Positions 1-25,000 of a stretch of DNA of 64,000 bases are shown here, piece by piece (the stretch's first letter is position 1; every line of letters begins with the position of its first letter). This stretch comes from Hydractinia symbiolongicarpus. Its lineage: Eukaryota; Cnidaria; Hydrozoa; Anthoathecata; Hydractiniidae. The position numbers and the translations under genes are program-made. The notes under the pieces are model-generated. The model ran no database searches. It was not told the origin of the DNA and was given only the letters and a program-made list of their open reading frames with translations. The stretch is taken from contig NC_079884.1 of assembly GCF_029227915.1 (NCBI RefSeq), forward strand, positions 8,184,001-8,248,000, in the 5' to 3' direction.

Positions 1-482
1 AAAATGGGGAGAAACTTTGCAGGTTTAAAAATACACTTTTTTTAATATACCTGTTTGTTTCATGCTTGAAGATACACAAACTTCAAAATAAAAAAAAATT
101 AGCAATTACTTTTTCAAAGAAATTAGGCTTGTTTATAGTATAAGGCCTCCATGATTCATTTAAAGGAATTAGTTGTTTTTCTTTCGTTTATTAGTAGTAA
201 CAAGTGGAATTTCCATGGAACTAAATGCTAGCCACACACATTTTCGATTGTTGGATAGAAATCTTATAACATTTGAAAGAACTGTAATTTTAGTTCACTA
301 ATTTAACTGCAGATTAAGACTGATGATTGATTTATTATCTTGTCGCTGGGTTTTTTTTGAAACGACATATTTATAAGGGGATTTAATGTTAACTAGTAAC
401 ATGTTTAGAAAAACTTACAGTTTTTAAAAATAAGCTAACAAACAATGTAATCCAAGAATCTTATTTCTAAGGGTAAACAAAC

Positions 483-14927
<14,445 letters not shown>

Positions 14928-16590
14928 GTCTTATATGTAGACTAAAAGAATAACATGTTAAACATAAGAAACAATTTACTTACAGAAATTTAAGTTGTCT
15001 TAGTTTTCCAACTTTTTAGCCCCAGGGCTCTTTTGTTATGTGACAAAGAAATTTTTTAAAAATATATTATGTCTCATGATTACGTTAAAGTTGAGCATTT
15101 TTAGAAACTTTTTTAGTTATTTTAGTTTATGATCTATATCTTAAATTTGTTTCTTGCGTCTGGACTTACACAAAAGTGCCATTAATGTCATCTTAGGTGC
15201 TAAGGAAATGGCCCTGTTTTATCTTTTTCACATAGTAGAGCACTAGTTTATGATGTTTTTGGTACTATAGGAAATAAATAGATGAGGTCTTAAGATCCAA
15301 AATATTATGTAACAAGGGGATGGGGGGTGGTACTAGATTTGTTACTTTGAGTTACAAGGAAAGGGTAAAAAATAGTAAATTTGGGTGTTAAGTAACTATT
15401 AAATGGCATCATAGGGGTTATACTTGTATTTTACCAGAAAAGAATTGATCCAATGTTACATTGATCTGTAGCAATATTGAAGCTGAATTTAAAAATGCAG
15501 GACAACACTCTGCTGTCTTTTTCTACCAGGTGTAGGATGTTTCTCTCTTTTTCTTCTTTTTATTGTATATATATTCTAGAGAAAAAGTTGAGCATCAATG
15601 TTAGAAAATTAATGTCTTTGATAATAATTTATTTATCAAAAAAAAATATATAAGATAGGAAAAGAGACCAAATTTGATTAATTGAACAGTATAATTTATT
15701 TAAAGTGTTAACTTTTTAACAGTTTAACCATAATAATGCAGTGGAACTATTGACACATGGTTCCTGAGACTTTTTAGAACTTGTGGTATAGCCAAGCCAA
15801 ATTATTGACATTGACCATCACAAAAAGGGCTAGGAACATAGACTAAAGTTGGAACATTTGGAGAGGGGGGAGGGGGACAGGAGACCAATAAAGTGGACAA
15901 AAACAGTATCTATAGGCGAAGAATAAAACAGTTTTGCCACTATGTTTTAATAAAAAAAGGCTATTCCAAAATTTCCTCATGAAAATAAAACTCTGCAATG
16001 CACAAAAATATCAAAATATTTTGTTTTTTTAATTCAACCTTGGTTTACACATTCTTTTAACCACAACTTTATTTGTTATTTAAAAATTTAAAAATTTTAA
16101 ATCCAACCTCAAAGATTTCAAGAAGATTTTCTATCCAGACAATTTATTTCACATGGAATTATGTTCGACCAGACAAAAATTTAATTAAAGTTTGGTCTGC
16201 ATATTGCAGCACAATGAGAAAGAAATTTACGCTAAGGGTAGGAGGGCAAACTCACCAGAAAAGCGGCGAAAATTGGAGTAGGGGCTTTCGGCAGAACTTT
16301 GGTGCTTAAAATACCCAAAATTTGTCTGATTAAAACCTGATCAAAGGCATCAATATTTGAGGAATAATAAAAAGGTACTTAGATAAAAGGTTAGAAATTG
16401 AAAAATGCTGCAAAAAAAGGTAAATACATCAATATTTTTTAGACGAAATCTATGCCAGGGGTTGGGGTGAGGACATTACATAGTTCTACGTATTCCATTA
16501 TCAACCCTTTCTGTCCTTAGTCCTGCTGTGTAGTGACCACAACTCAGTAATTTCTTTCATGTCACTGCTTCGAAGTAGGTAACCATGTTG
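14928..16590. other. Intergenic, upstream of HACE1; nothing recognised
   Basis: AT-rich sequence with only short open frames and no family resemblance. It would include the HACE1 promoter and 5' UTR. A GGGGGG-rich patch at 15864-15876 and plain A/T runs are the only visible texture. Confidence 0.5.
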
Positions 16591-17321
16591 TGCCCGGATT
16601 GCGAAAACGGCCTGTTTATAAACAGGATGGCCGGATGATGTACGCATAGCATATTATGTTGTTTTTTTTGCCCTGATTATGTTGTGACGACTGGCTTATG
16701 AACTCTGGCCTGGCAGACTGTGATTGGCATGTTCTTCTAACTTTTGTGAATAAAACATTCACGAGTTATTGTCACAGAATGTACCAGAGGAAGTTTATTT
16801 TATGTTTTTAAACCCATTTCATACCAAATAACTCATTTTAAAGCTGTGAATTTCGTTTGGAAAAGTGGTTTTGACTTTGAAGCTCGAATCTATGTTGTTT
16901 TTCTCTCCCATTATCATGTTGAACGTGATAATTTGCATATTGCAAAATGTTTAAACCTCTACATTGGAGCACAACTGATCAAAGAGAGAATTAATAGTTA
17001 TTTCAAATTTGTTTTGATTTTCCCAACCACATTGTTCTTGAAAGTTTTAGTTCTATAAGTGTCAAATAATATTAGACTGTCGTACATAAGTTGTCCTGCC
17101 TCTATTATGTGTGTTTTTTAAGTAACAAATAATATTAGACTGTTGTACATAAAAGTCAACCTGCCTCTATTATGTGCGTTTTTTAAGTAACAAATAATAT
17201 TAGACTGTCGTACAAAAACCAGCCCGTCATGATTAAGTTCCCCTGATTATGTATTTTCTGCCCTGTTCTTAGCCGGGGCAAACTGCCGAACATAATCAGG
17301 GTAGCGTTTATTATCCGGGCA
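16591..17321. mobile_element. Non-autonomous TIR DNA element with internal tandem repeats
   Basis: TGCCCGGAT at 16591 is matched inverted at 17313-17321. Subterminal CCCTGATTATGTT (16671-16683) has an exact 13-bp inverted partner at 17289-17301. A further CCCTGATTATG lies at about 17242. Inside, a 63-65-bp unit starting CAAATAATATTAGACTGT repeats at 17063, 17126 and 17191 (the third copy is partial). There is no transposase frame and no clear target-site duplication. Confidence 0.5.
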
Positions 17322-17498
17322 GAACAACCACAGCAGCGTTTCTAGGTTTTACTATGGCACTCTGGCACCACATACTTTATATAAAGCCTTGTTAAACATA
17401 AGCAGCATTTTGTCAACCTATTTAAAAAAAAAACACATTAAAAACCAGCGATGAGTAGAACAAATTAGATTTCAAATGACCACACATGATATAGGAAC

Positions 17499-17680
17499 TG
17501 TATATTCGTACGCACTTTAATATGACATAAAGTGCGTATTAATAGTGCGTAGCGCTATTCATACGTAGAAAAAAGGAAAAAGAATCCTAACCCTAACCCT
17601 AACCCTAAAGCACTTTACGTACGAATAGCGGACGAACATATACATACGCAAAAATGGGCAAAAGTGCGTACGAATATACA
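17499..17680. mobile_element. 182-bp TIR element containing telomere-type repeats
   Basis: The 20-bp terminal inverted repeats are perfect: 17499-17518 starts TGTATATTCGTACG and 17661-17680 is its exact reverse complement. Several further AGTGCGTA/TACGCACT motifs lie inside. The interior carries (CCCTAA)n. The 9-mer CATGATATA occurs 5 bp outside each end (17486 and 17686), a possible but displaced target duplication. There is no coding capacity. Confidence 0.7.
17586..17608. repeat. Interstitial telomeric repeat (CCCTAA)
   Basis: About four units of CCTAAC/CCCTAA in a row, the TTAGGG telomere motif on the minus strand. It is embedded in the TIR element at 17499-17680. Confidence 0.9.
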
Positions 17681-18700
17681 CTACGCATGATATATATAAT
17701 ACTTATCTTTTTTTTAGGTTTTTAATCGGAAGTTTAATCAGAAATATCAGGGTTTTCCAGGCACTGCTTCTTATATCCATATCATTTAGGATTTTCGGTA
17801 AGACAGGTAAAGACATGGTAGCTTTAACTTAAGAGTGTGTGTGTGCCTGGATCTGATGGTGTTTTCAATTGCATAAACAAATCCAGCTGACAAGCAGAAA
17901 ATGCGTTTTTTAAACTTACAAATTGTCTAGTTTTTCGGTGCAAGCTGGATAATTTGACATACAAAATATATATATCACACATAAACCTAAAATGTTCGTT
18001 TAGTGTTTGTTCTGCTTTTCTGCTTTTTATCATTTATCTCGGAGTAGAAAATCAATTTGTTTCCATACTTTGTAAAAAGTACACGAAATGTATAAACAAA
18101 TCCTAAAAATAGAAGTGCTGACATCGGTAAAATTGATATATAAACAACAGACCTTTGGACCCGCCTTATAATTATAAAAAGTCACAAGTGCAAAGAACGC
18201 CCTAGGCGCTGTTTCACCAATTACATTTCGACAACAGGAGGATGAGGGAACTCAACCTCCTGAGAACAGCAGTCAATACACATCAAATTAAAGGAACTTT
18301 TTATCTTTAAATAGGATATAGGCTGATTTTACAATAAACATGACAACCTACATTTAACAACTGTTCTCTTCTTTTTTCCCTCCCTTTATTCTTCTGGTCT
18401 CATACATTTATGACACTGGTGGGCTTATTTATCAGAGCGTATTTTTAATACATAAGAATAAATAACGCGTTTAGTCATTTTCTTTGCAATCATTATGAAT
18501 TAACAAACGCAACAAATAATTAGCAGCAATTATACTTTCTTAAAAACTGCCAAACCGCGTTTTAGCCTCTTTTAAGCGTTCAGGGCCTTGGCTTGGCGCG
18601 TTGCTGCTGGTCTGTAAATTCGACACTTTATAATTCACCTAGGCTTGTTCTTATAAAACGAGTGGAACTCATAACGCGAACATTCGAGAAAAATAGTGAA

Positions 18701-18985
18701 GCAGCTGATGGCTTTATGGTAGAGCGTTCGCCTCCAGTGCGGAAGGTCTTGAGTTCTGGCGAAGTCACGCCAGGAGAGTATAAAAGCGTGAATCGATCCT
18801 CTCTGCTTAACGTTTAGCATAAGAATAGGATTGATATCTTAAGCTGTTGTCTAGTTAGGCGAGTGTGGTCCTTGCACGCCTTCCGTAGCTTTAAATGCAC
18901 TAGGACTTTCTTCGCAGGACCCTCATTGATGACAGAACTATAGATACTGAAAAGGCTATCCTGGAGAAATGACAATAATATTAAC
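18701..18985 (+). mobile_element. tRNA-derived SINE candidate (Gly-like head)
   Basis: 18708-18757 reads like a decayed tRNA: ATGGTAGAGCGTTCGCCTCC resembles the D-arm and anticodon region of tRNA-Gly, and GGTCTTGAGTTC resembles a degenerate B box. The body ends with CTTTAAATGCACTAGGACT. That resembles the GCATTAAATACTCTAGGACT of the SINE at 44167, suggesting a shared 3' module. It is not a functional tRNA. Confidence 0.5.
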
Positions 18986-19493
18986 AATGGAACAGTGAGA
19001 GGCTAGACAAGAAGGGTCGTGAGTGTGGCTCCAGAATAAAAAGAACACCCTCCTTTCTAGGAAATTTTTGCCTTTGAATATGAGAGAAGGAGAAATTCCT
19101 GGGAACAAGGGTGAAAAGGAACTTTAAACTTAAGCTTAGTCCCCAACAGGATAAAAATAACAACCGCAGTTAGGATTCTAATACTAATAGACAAGCACGT
19201 GTTGTACAAAGCGACAACCAGATTAATGAAAACCAAGATTTTAGAAACGAGAATTATTTATGTTCGCTTCAGCATTTTGAAAAAGTATGAAATTAAACCA
19301 AACAAATCAGGAAACAAGCTGTTTGATACTGATATCTCTCAGTGGGATAAGAATTGAGCAATTTCTAAAAAGTGAAAGACAAAAAGACTTTTTAAATAAG
19401 TCTCAATTTTACATTAAAAATTTATGCACCAAAATAAGTTCTTAAACAATACAACTCATTTATGTCGTATTTCGCGAAGAGAAGGTTACAAAT

Positions 19494-20573
19494 ATGGAGG
19501 AAGGGACTTGGATAAAAATTACTTCTTTACTTGCAATTAATTTTACTGCTTTATTTGGGAATATACTTTTGCTTATGATCGGAATGCGAAACAAAAGCTT
19601 AAGGTCTTTCCAAAATGCTTTTATCTTCAACATGGCATTCGCTGATTTTCTTCAAGCTGTTTTTATCATGCCGACAGCCTCCATAAACCTTTTCAAGCAC
19701 AAATGGGATTTCTCCAAAATATCATGCGATATATTCGCCATTTTGAAAGTAGTATTTACTTTGGTGTCAGTGTACTCTCTTGCTGGAATTAGTTTGCAAC
19801 GGTATTTTTTTGTTGTGAAGCGAAAAGTGAAGGTGAATAATTTCAGGATTGTGTTGATCGGCGTAGCTGTCATATGGGGTACATCTTTTTTATTATCAAT
19901 AACCCCGCTATTCAACTGGGGCGTGTTTGGTTTTGAAGACGGCAAAGAAGTTTGTACCGTACAATTTCACTTGACTCCTTCGCATACTTTGGTCGTCTTC
20001 ACAACTGGATTACTGTTCAATGTATTCGTAATGTTGTTTTGCTATGTTATGATATATAAGACCTTGATATGCAGTAAAAGAAAATTATCTATAGCAAAGG
20101 ATAACTCATGTACGACTGAAGCTGTCCAGTCAGTTATTATAAACGTAAGACCACTCGATAAAAGTGGGGACCTTCCACCGTTTTTTACTACCAGAAATGA
20201 TCCATTAATTAGAGACGCAAATTCAAGAGCTAGGAATAACGTGCCAATTTCTTCTAACCTGACTGCTAATCAAAGCAAAGTTATCGCCAGTGTGCGCAAA
20301 GAACATAAAAGTATTTCATCTCTCACAAAGAAGGAACTGCGTTTATTGAAAACTATCGCTGTTGTTATAGCTGTGTTTCTATGTTGTTGGACTCCCTACA
20401 CAATTCTCAACCTTCTTAGAGCGTTTAAGATGGTAGGTAATCTTAATTCCATGGACACACTGACTATGTGGTTGGGGTTTGCGAATAGTGCATTCAATCC
20501 TGTAATCTATGGTGTGTTGAACAATCAGTTTAAAAAAGCGATTAAAGAAATCCTTTGTTGTTTCGCAAGTTGA
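19494..20573 (+). CDS. Class A (rhodopsin-family) GPCR, single exon, ligand unknown
   Basis: 359 residues from ATG 19494. Seven hydrophobic segments are visible. Landmarks: G22-N23 (TM1), MAFAD with D51 (position 2.50), C78 (3.25) pairing presumably with the loop cysteine in KEVCTVQF, a TM4 Trp, CCWTPY at 297-302 (TM6), and NPVIY at 335-339 (TM7). A short tail follows with two cysteines that could be palmitoylated. The third intracellular loop is long (about 200-285). Oddities: the DRY motif reads Q102-R103-Y104, the TM5 proline is absent (Asn at the equivalent place), and position 3.32 is Lys, which argues against an amine receptor. No lysine is present at the retinal position in TM7, so it is not an opsin. 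It stands alone between the HACE1 5' end and the fatty acyl-CoA reductase 3' end. Confidence 0.9.
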   Translation: MEEGTWIKITSLLAINFTALFGNILLLMIGMRNKSLRSFQNAFIFNMAFADFLQAVFIMPTASINLFKHKWDFSKISCDIFAILKVVFTLVSVYSLAGISLQRYFFVVKRKVKVNNFRIVLIGVAVIWGTSFLLSITPLFNWGVFGFEDGKEVCTVQFHLTPSHTLVVFTTGLLFNVFVMLFCYVMIYKTLICSKRKLSIAKDNSCTTEAVQSVIINVRPLDKSGDLPPFFTTRNDPLIRDANSRARNNVPISSNLTANQSKVIASVRKEHKSISSLTKKELRLLKTIAVVIAVFLCCWTPYTILNLLRAFKMVGNLNSMDTLTMWLGFANSAFNPVIYGVLNNQFKKAIKEILCCFAS

Positions 20574-22000
20574 ATTGAAAGAAAAGAAAAAACAAATTTC
20601 AATTCATCAAATATTAAAATCGAGCTCTTTTTTAACAATTTAAAATTTGTTATTGCTTGCCCGTCCTTTATATGTCACATTTCGTGTGTCTGTAGCACGG
20701 CTATAGAATCGCACAGGTGCAGCTACTGTGTTACTATTTTGGGTGTTAGTATAGCCTATGAAAGAATCCACAGGTTTTGCCGGTCCTCAGAGTTTACATA
20801 TTTCCGCATCTGTGTAACGTGTATTTTTGTCCATGTGTTAGCATAAATTAATAAATTGCTCTGTGGAGAGTCCGAAATATAGCTGTAGCGCAACTATTTT
20901 AGAAAACAGAACGCGGTTGTTATTATAAAGTAACATGACATGTTTTCGCAATAATCAAACAGCAATTTTTGAGTTAAAGTAACGATCATACATTCTTTTT
21001 GAAAGATGTGCAAAAAGGCGACAAACAAAAACAACTTTGAGTCATTCGACCAAAGCGCACTATCGCATATCTCTCATACAAGATATTATAAATCCAGGGT
21101 AATTGCCAACCTTTTTTTTAACACGTTGGGGTAAGGCCTATTAATTATTTTTGATAAAAGTAGGGATTAAATAAGATTAAATTTAATTGCGAAGATGTAT
21201 TTACAACGAGACAATACCAATTACACTGACGACAAAAAATCAACAAAAATAAAAACATTTAAATAATAAATTTGTTGGTATAATAATCTGCAAATTACAA
21301 CAAGCACTGATACACATTCAAACGGGAAGTTTTTGTTTTAAGTGTTTGAATATATTTTAAAAATTTACTAAAAAAAAGATTAGAAGCAGGCTTACAAAAC
21401 CAAACAATTACAACTGAAAAAATAAATTTAAACAAGACTTTGTCAAGCTTTCTCCATTCCATACCACATAAAGAGCAACTCAAAAGTAAATTTGGTTTGG
21501 CCGGATATCTTCCCCATACAAAAATGATTAACAAAACCCCAAAAATATAACGCGAAATAATTTAAACAAATTCTTATATAAACGACCCTAATCTTGTGGT
21601 CAAAATCGCATCAAGAAATGAAAGTAAAAGCGCCAAAAAATGCATTTAAATCGTTCTAATTATAAATTTGCAAACAAGTGCGCATATTTCATCTGCAAAA
21701 CCAGAGATATTTCGAAGAAGTTACTTTATTAGCATTGAATTTGACACTGCGAAGGAGAACAGGCGTGTGAATAGAAACAGCAACAACATTCGAAGTCGAG
21801 TTAAAAACAGATAAGAATATAACATAAAATCTACAAAGAATTCGCACCTGAGTGGGCCCAACAAGATGAACGACGTATACTAATATTATTTTAGGTTAAA
21901 AATTTATGGATTTTAATTATATTTTGAAGACAAGTCACTAATTTCTTTTGGTGTGAAGAGACATGAAGATGGATGCAACGATATTTATGTAATGCGATGG
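20574..22000. other. Intergenic; nothing recognised
   Basis: Lies between the class A GPCR stop and the FAR stop, which converge here. No supported exon, RNA gene or repeat was found. The FAR 3' UTR must lie at the right end; a TTTATT (AATAAA on the minus strand) near 21725 is a possible poly(A) signal. Confidence 0.5.
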
Positions 22001-25000
22001 CTAAACATGAACACTAGTGATTCGGAACACTTGAAGAAATCGGTATATCGCGTATAAGGCTTCGAACCATAGCTTTCGGAATCTTTCGGATTTCAAGAAA
22101 AAGAATCTGCCAGCCAGTAAAATGAAGATGGTAGAAGACAGCCAGCGCACCATTTTGTATCTAAAGATAACAAATTTATTAATAATTACGCGGCAATTAA
22201 TCAATAGGTCATTTAATACCTGTCTCGCGCCATATTTGATATTGTCATGGTCAAACGTCCATAGCTAATAAAATTGATCTTGCATGAATTTGATTCAAAA
22301 ATAATTAGTTATTAGACCGAGGTTAACCGTTGTACATACATAGTTTTCTTTCACGCATTTTTAACATTTTGACATGTTAAACAATGAACTGTCGATACAG
22401 TCGCCGACCGCATAAAGGACAATGATAAAGAATTTTTTGCACTTAGAGATTAATATCAAGGAATGGTATAACATCGGTAGCTTCCACCTACCTTTTCTGC
22501 AACTGAATGGCTTTCGGTAGTTGGCTCATATCATCTTTTATTAAATAAACTTTTACACCCAAGGTTAAATTTTCATAGTACTTTGGCCAATCAATCTTTC
22601 GCATATCAAAATCAAAGTTCTAAATGTAAAACGTAGTACAAACGTCATAACCAACTTTTTTCTCGACTTGTATAGTCCAATGCTCAAAGTAATCTAACAA
22701 AACGCAGCCTCGGTCCTATCACGTGATTAATTGCAAACGCCAGAAAATATTTTTTTATAGTAACGATATCTAATACCCAGGGAGAAAGGTTTTAAATGCT
22801 AAATTTGTCTTAAACAGTACAAGGAGTGTGTGCAAGTGAGAAAAAAATACAAAAAAAATTATATACTGACAACAAAACATGGTAAGGAATTTATTCTTAT
22901 TTTTTCCCGCTTTGAAATAAATGGTGTAGTTGGTCACCTTTTGGTGGCGCAATGTTAGTATGCTTTTAATCAATACAGTATGAAAGTTTAAAATAAACTT
23001 TATGAGATAATCAAGGTTAAGGATATCAATTTTCACGGAACCAGTCTACATGGAACATATCAAAATAGGTTAAAACATGATTTAAGGAATGAGCGTCGTT
23101 ATGAGTAACTTACTTCTTTGTCCTCTTCTGGAACAGCTTTCAAAATGCGACTGTATTGCATGTTACCCCACTAAAAATTAACAAAAACAATCACCAACAC
23201 ATAGCTGAAAGTTTTCCTGTAATTTTAACTTCATCACCTTCTTGGTTCTTTCTGCTCGGTTTTTCAATGAGGTCATGCATGGGGAGCTGAAGTTAAGCAA
23301 GTAGATTGTTGTCATGAAAACAGGAAATTATTAAAACACGTACTCGCCATTCATTCTGTATAAAAAACTGCAGTGTGTTCAAGTTTCTATCAATGGATCG
23401 ATAAACATTCATAAACCTAAAAACAAAGAACAGTAAAAAACTATCCCTCACACGTAGATACATTTTATTTAGTGAGTGCGGCCATGGATTAGTACTAACC
23501 TTGGTTTAGATCCCATCAATATTGATAAGCCATCTGCAATTATAGCTGGAATATAGTGACTTATAACTTGCCAATATTGATGTATAAACCTAATAAAAAA
23601 AACAAATTCACGATATAAATAATTTTTGTATATCTTTAATCTATATGATTTTTTAAGGGAATTTCTGAAAGAAAAACAGACACAAACGCAGTAACGATAG
23701 AACACACCTGTTCATTGTAAATGCGAAGTTCGGTCTTCTGAAGATACTGTTATATGGATAAGACAATAAAATGGGCAAACATATTTTCTCCATGGCAAAA
23801 AAAGTCGTTGGATTGACATTGCCAGATGTACAGTTACAAATAAGTGGCTTCGATGGTCTGCAAATTTAAAACAAAATAAAAAAAATTGACAACACTAAAA
23901 GAACACGGTAAAAAGTTATGAATTTAATGCTTAAAAACAAGAGACTAATCTAATTTAGGCACAAAAATTTGTAAAACATAGTTGTTGTTTTTTAACTTTA
24001 GCTATTTATACCAATAAATTCTTAAGGCCCTTTTAGACTATTCCACAAATTGTAAATCAAGTTTACTAAAAGTAGAATAATTGTACCGAAAATTATTGAA
24101 ATTATTACCAGAAACAAAAAGTAGTTTAGTTTAGCTACGAATAAAATCAAAACTTTTTGATTTTATTCAACAATAGTGAAGCAAAGATCAAATTTAGCAA
24201 CTTGTACAGAATTATCATTATATATATCGGTTACCATATTTAGTAACTTTACGTGAAAAATTTATTGTTTAAAAGGGCCTGGATACTATTATTTTATATT
24301 GTGATAAGTATCAAATTTATAGAAAACTTACCTCGTAATGCCATAGTACCACACTGCTGCAATAATACAATTGGTAACCATATCAACAGGAACTATATCA
24401 TTTTTACATTGTGGACAGTGCATTGTTCGCAAGACTCCTTTACCAACCTGAAATAGAAATACTTAATTACCTACTTTAAATATCGAGTTAGTAGTGACAA
24501 TCATTTTAGCACCATTAATATAAAGTAGATTCAAAATTTGTGCAAGATGTGTAGCTGTAATGGTCTTAAATGATCACTCTAGTACAGCAAAATTTCTTTT
24601 TTTAAAAGAGGAATTTTTAAGGAGGAACATTTAATCGGTTGTAATGTTCATTAAGTTTTATTTTTGCTGATTCACATAACTGGACACATCTTTTATAGGA
24701 ATTTTGTTTTCTTAAAATATAAATTTTGGGAAGATCGTATATACTTACAGCAGCAATAAGTCCACTCACACCATTATAGTTGTCAATCCAGCCCTAACAA
24801 AGCAAACTGTATTTAGTGCTTGGGAAATATCAGTCCCTGAACATGATACAAACACAGAGATATTGTTGCAAAATTTTTAATTGGTAGCTGGAAATCAATA
24901 ACATGGTAGGCAGCTTTCTTACTACATTTGATTTTAAGAATTGTATATAGATTAAATATTTACCGCGAATGGATCTGACACTGATGCCGAAACAATAGAT

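Noticed and set aside
19494-20573. Opsin identity for the class A receptor
   Set aside because: The retinal-binding lysine position in TM7 is Phe, and DRY is changed.
23236-23284. Extra FAR exon between 23170 and 23344
   Set aside because: It has splice-like ends but is 49 nt and breaks the phase. Joining 23344-23416 directly to 23114-23170 keeps the frame and matches the family.
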